Shown here piece by piece: positions 24,626-25,634 of a DNA stretch of 25,634 nt (the stretch's first letter is position 1; the number at the start of each line of letters is the position of its first letter). Where the stretch lies: positions 1-25,634 of the forward strand of contig CAKVGW010000021.1 in the NCBI GenBank assembly GCA_934747325.1. The letters run 5' to 3'. A program made the position numbers and the translations under genes. The stretch comes from an uncultured Candidatus Melainabacteria bacterium (lineage in GTDB: Bacteria; Cyanobacteriota; Vampirovibrionia; Gastranaerophilales; Gastranaerophilaceae). Under the pieces are notes generated by a model. The model made no database searches. It saw nothing but the letters and a program-made list of their open reading frames with translations, and was not told where the DNA came from.

Positions 24626-25474
24626 ATGAAAGCAAAAGTAATAGCTGTAGTAGGCCCGACTGCAAGCGGAAAAACAAAACTTGCAATAGAACTCGCCCAT
24701 AAACTCAATGGTGAAGTTATTTCTGCGGACTCAAGACTTGTTTACAAAGGTTTTGATATAGCTTCTGCTAAACCTACGATGGAAGAGAGAGAAGGAATTC
24801 CACATCACTTGATAGATATTGTTGAACCTGAATTTAATTATTCTGCCGGTAATTATGTAGAAGACGCAAAACGCGCAATTGAAGATATTTTATCGCGCAA
24901 TAAAACTCCAATCGTAGCGGGTGGAACTGGCTTATATTTTAGAGTGCTTTTAGAACATTATGACCTGCCAAAAGTTGAAACGGATTTTGAATTAAGAGCA
25001 GAATTGGAAAAACGCTCAAAAGAAGATTTGCTGGAAGAACTTTCAAAAATTGATATAATAACGTATGAGAGAGTAAAAGACGCTAACTTAAGGCGAATCA
25101 TAAGAGCATTAGAGCTTATCAAAACTCTTAAAAAACCGCTTTCTGAAATTCAGCTTGAGAAAGAACCTGAATACGATGTTGAATGGATTATGCCTGAAAT
25201 ACCGTCTAGAGAATGGCTGTATGATAGAATTAACAGACGTGTTGATATTATGGTTGAGATGGGAATTATAGAAGAAACAAAAAATCTCATCGCAAAACAT
25301 GGACGTATAGGCAATATTGTTGATACAATCGGCTATAAAGAAATTTTAACCTATCTTGATGGTCAAGCAACGCTAGTTGAAGCTTTGGACAAATTAAAAC
25401 AACACTCAAGAAATTATGCCAAACGACAATTAACTTGGTTTAGAAAAAATCCGAACTTAGAAATTAATTGTTAG
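24626..25474 (+). CDS. miaA: tRNA dimethylallyltransferase
   Basis: The enzyme adds dimethylallyl to A37 of tRNAs that read UNN codons. The 282-residue product has the P-loop GPTASGKT (10-17), the catalytic ISADSRLVYKGFDIASAKP, HHLIDIVEP and IVAGGTGLYFRVL, then RRIIRALELIKT, GIIEETKNL, TIGYKEIL, and the C-terminal KRQLTWFRKNP that contacts tRNA. The DSRLVY form replaces DSMQVY. It is about 20-30 residues shorter than the usual 300-plus, mainly in the insertion domain. The ATG follows a -10 hexamer by 6 nt and has no ribosome site, so the mRNA is probably leaderless. Length and motifs still support an active enzyme. Confidence 0.96.
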   Translation: MKAKVIAVVGPTASGKTKLAIELAHKLNGEVISADSRLVYKGFDIASAKPTMEEREGIPHHLIDIVEPEFNYSAGNYVEDAKRAIEDILSRNKTPIVAGGTGLYFRVLLEHYDLPKVETDFELRAELEKRSKEDLLEELSKIDIITYERVKDANLRRIIRALELIKTLKKPLSEIQLEKEPEYDVEWIMPEIPSREWLYDRINRRVDIMVEMGIIEETKNLIAKHGRIGNIVDTIGYKEILTYLDGQATLVEALDKLKQHSRNYAKRQLTWFRKNPNLEINC

Positions 25475-25526
25475 ATTGTATTCTTGTGTATCCTATAAAC
25501 AGATTTCATTTTAAAAATGAACAACA

Positions 25527-25627
25527 TTCGCGCCCGCGAACGTGCAGCGATTAGCTGCGATAGAGAGCGTGAAAGTGCAGGCTCTGCCTGCTAATTTATC
25601 CATTTGAACTACAACCGCAAGGTTGTA
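25527..25627. repeat. Cluster of four short palindromes
   Basis: Four exact inverted repeats occur in about 100 bases: TTCGCG/CGCGAA (25527-25540), GCAGC/GCTGC with loop GATTA (25544-25558), GCAGGC/GCCTGC with loop TCT (25577-25591) and TACAACC/GGTTGTA with a GCAA tetraloop (25610-25627). GC content is higher than in the flanks. A 25-codon frame (25517-25594) runs through it without a ribosome site. It could be a repeat-family element, a structured RNA or a leader of a gene beyond the window. Confidence 0.5.
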
Positions 25628-25634
25628 GGAAACA

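Noticed and set aside
25517..25594. 25-codon frame through the palindrome cluster
   Set aside because: No ribosome site or promoter, and the sequence is better explained by the hairpins; kept as a repeat feature only.

Overview
The window is strongly AT-rich bacterial chromosome with short intergenic gaps and mostly recognisable housekeeping genes. Five proteins with no wider family carry a short N-terminal Asn-Phe-Lys/Arg-Gly-like motif (residues near NFKG, NFRG or GFKQ). That habit, with a CsaB-type pyruvyl transferase and a MiaA of the DSR-x-VY type, suggests a gut member of the non-photosynthetic Cyanobacteria (Melainabacteria/Vampirovibrionia, order Gastranaerophilales). This assignment is an inference from protein style; no rRNA or tRNA gene was seen.

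Layout. 1-1405: tail of an unknown small gene, then ahcY. 1565-2905: a lineage-type hypothetical gene facing pflA across a bidirectional terminator. 3040-6556: hom-thrC-proB, amino-acid biosynthesis from aspartate semialdehyde and glutamate. 6721-9069: three lineage-type hypothetical genes, with a promoter-to-terminator small RNA or leader at 7391-7560. 9084-9980: an EamA/DMT exporter on the minus strand. 10168-12640: a tight three-gene operon kdgA-kdgK-csaB. 12746-13240: another lineage-type membrane protein. 13423-15564: pnp behind its own promoter and a leader hairpin. 15565-16119: the only stretch over 300 bases without an obvious gene; it holds two copies of an ~80-bp structured repeat flanking what looks like a type I toxin-antitoxin module. 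16120-17777: murA and a coupled small gene, minus strand. 17913-21535: a SIMPL lipoprotein, a TPR protein, a GNAT-like orphan and uppP. 21536-21657: a GC-rich MITE-like element. 21687-23686: deoC converging on a sugar-porter MFS gene. 23756-25474: a secreted TPR/NHL protein and miaA, divergent from back-to-back promoters. 25475-25634: a run of four short palindromes.

The best candidate for an undescribed system is at 15720-16000. A 26-residue hydrophobic peptide with a very strong Shine-Dalgarno sequence (SD) is encoded on the minus strand. A strong promoter on the plus strand drives an ~82-nt RNA, ending in an intrinsic terminator, that is antisense to the 3' end of the peptide mRNA. The peptide mRNA leader contains a segment that can mask the SD over 10 base pairs, and the antisense RNA has a second, 9-nt complementarity in the intervening loop. 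This matches the logic of Fst/RNAII, TxpA/RatA and BsrG/SR4 type I modules.

A second recurring theme is leaderless expression. Five genes (9980 minus, 18724, 19692, 24580 minus, 24626) lack an SD and have a -10-like hexamer ending 6-7 nt before the ATG, which puts the expected transcription start on the initiation codon.
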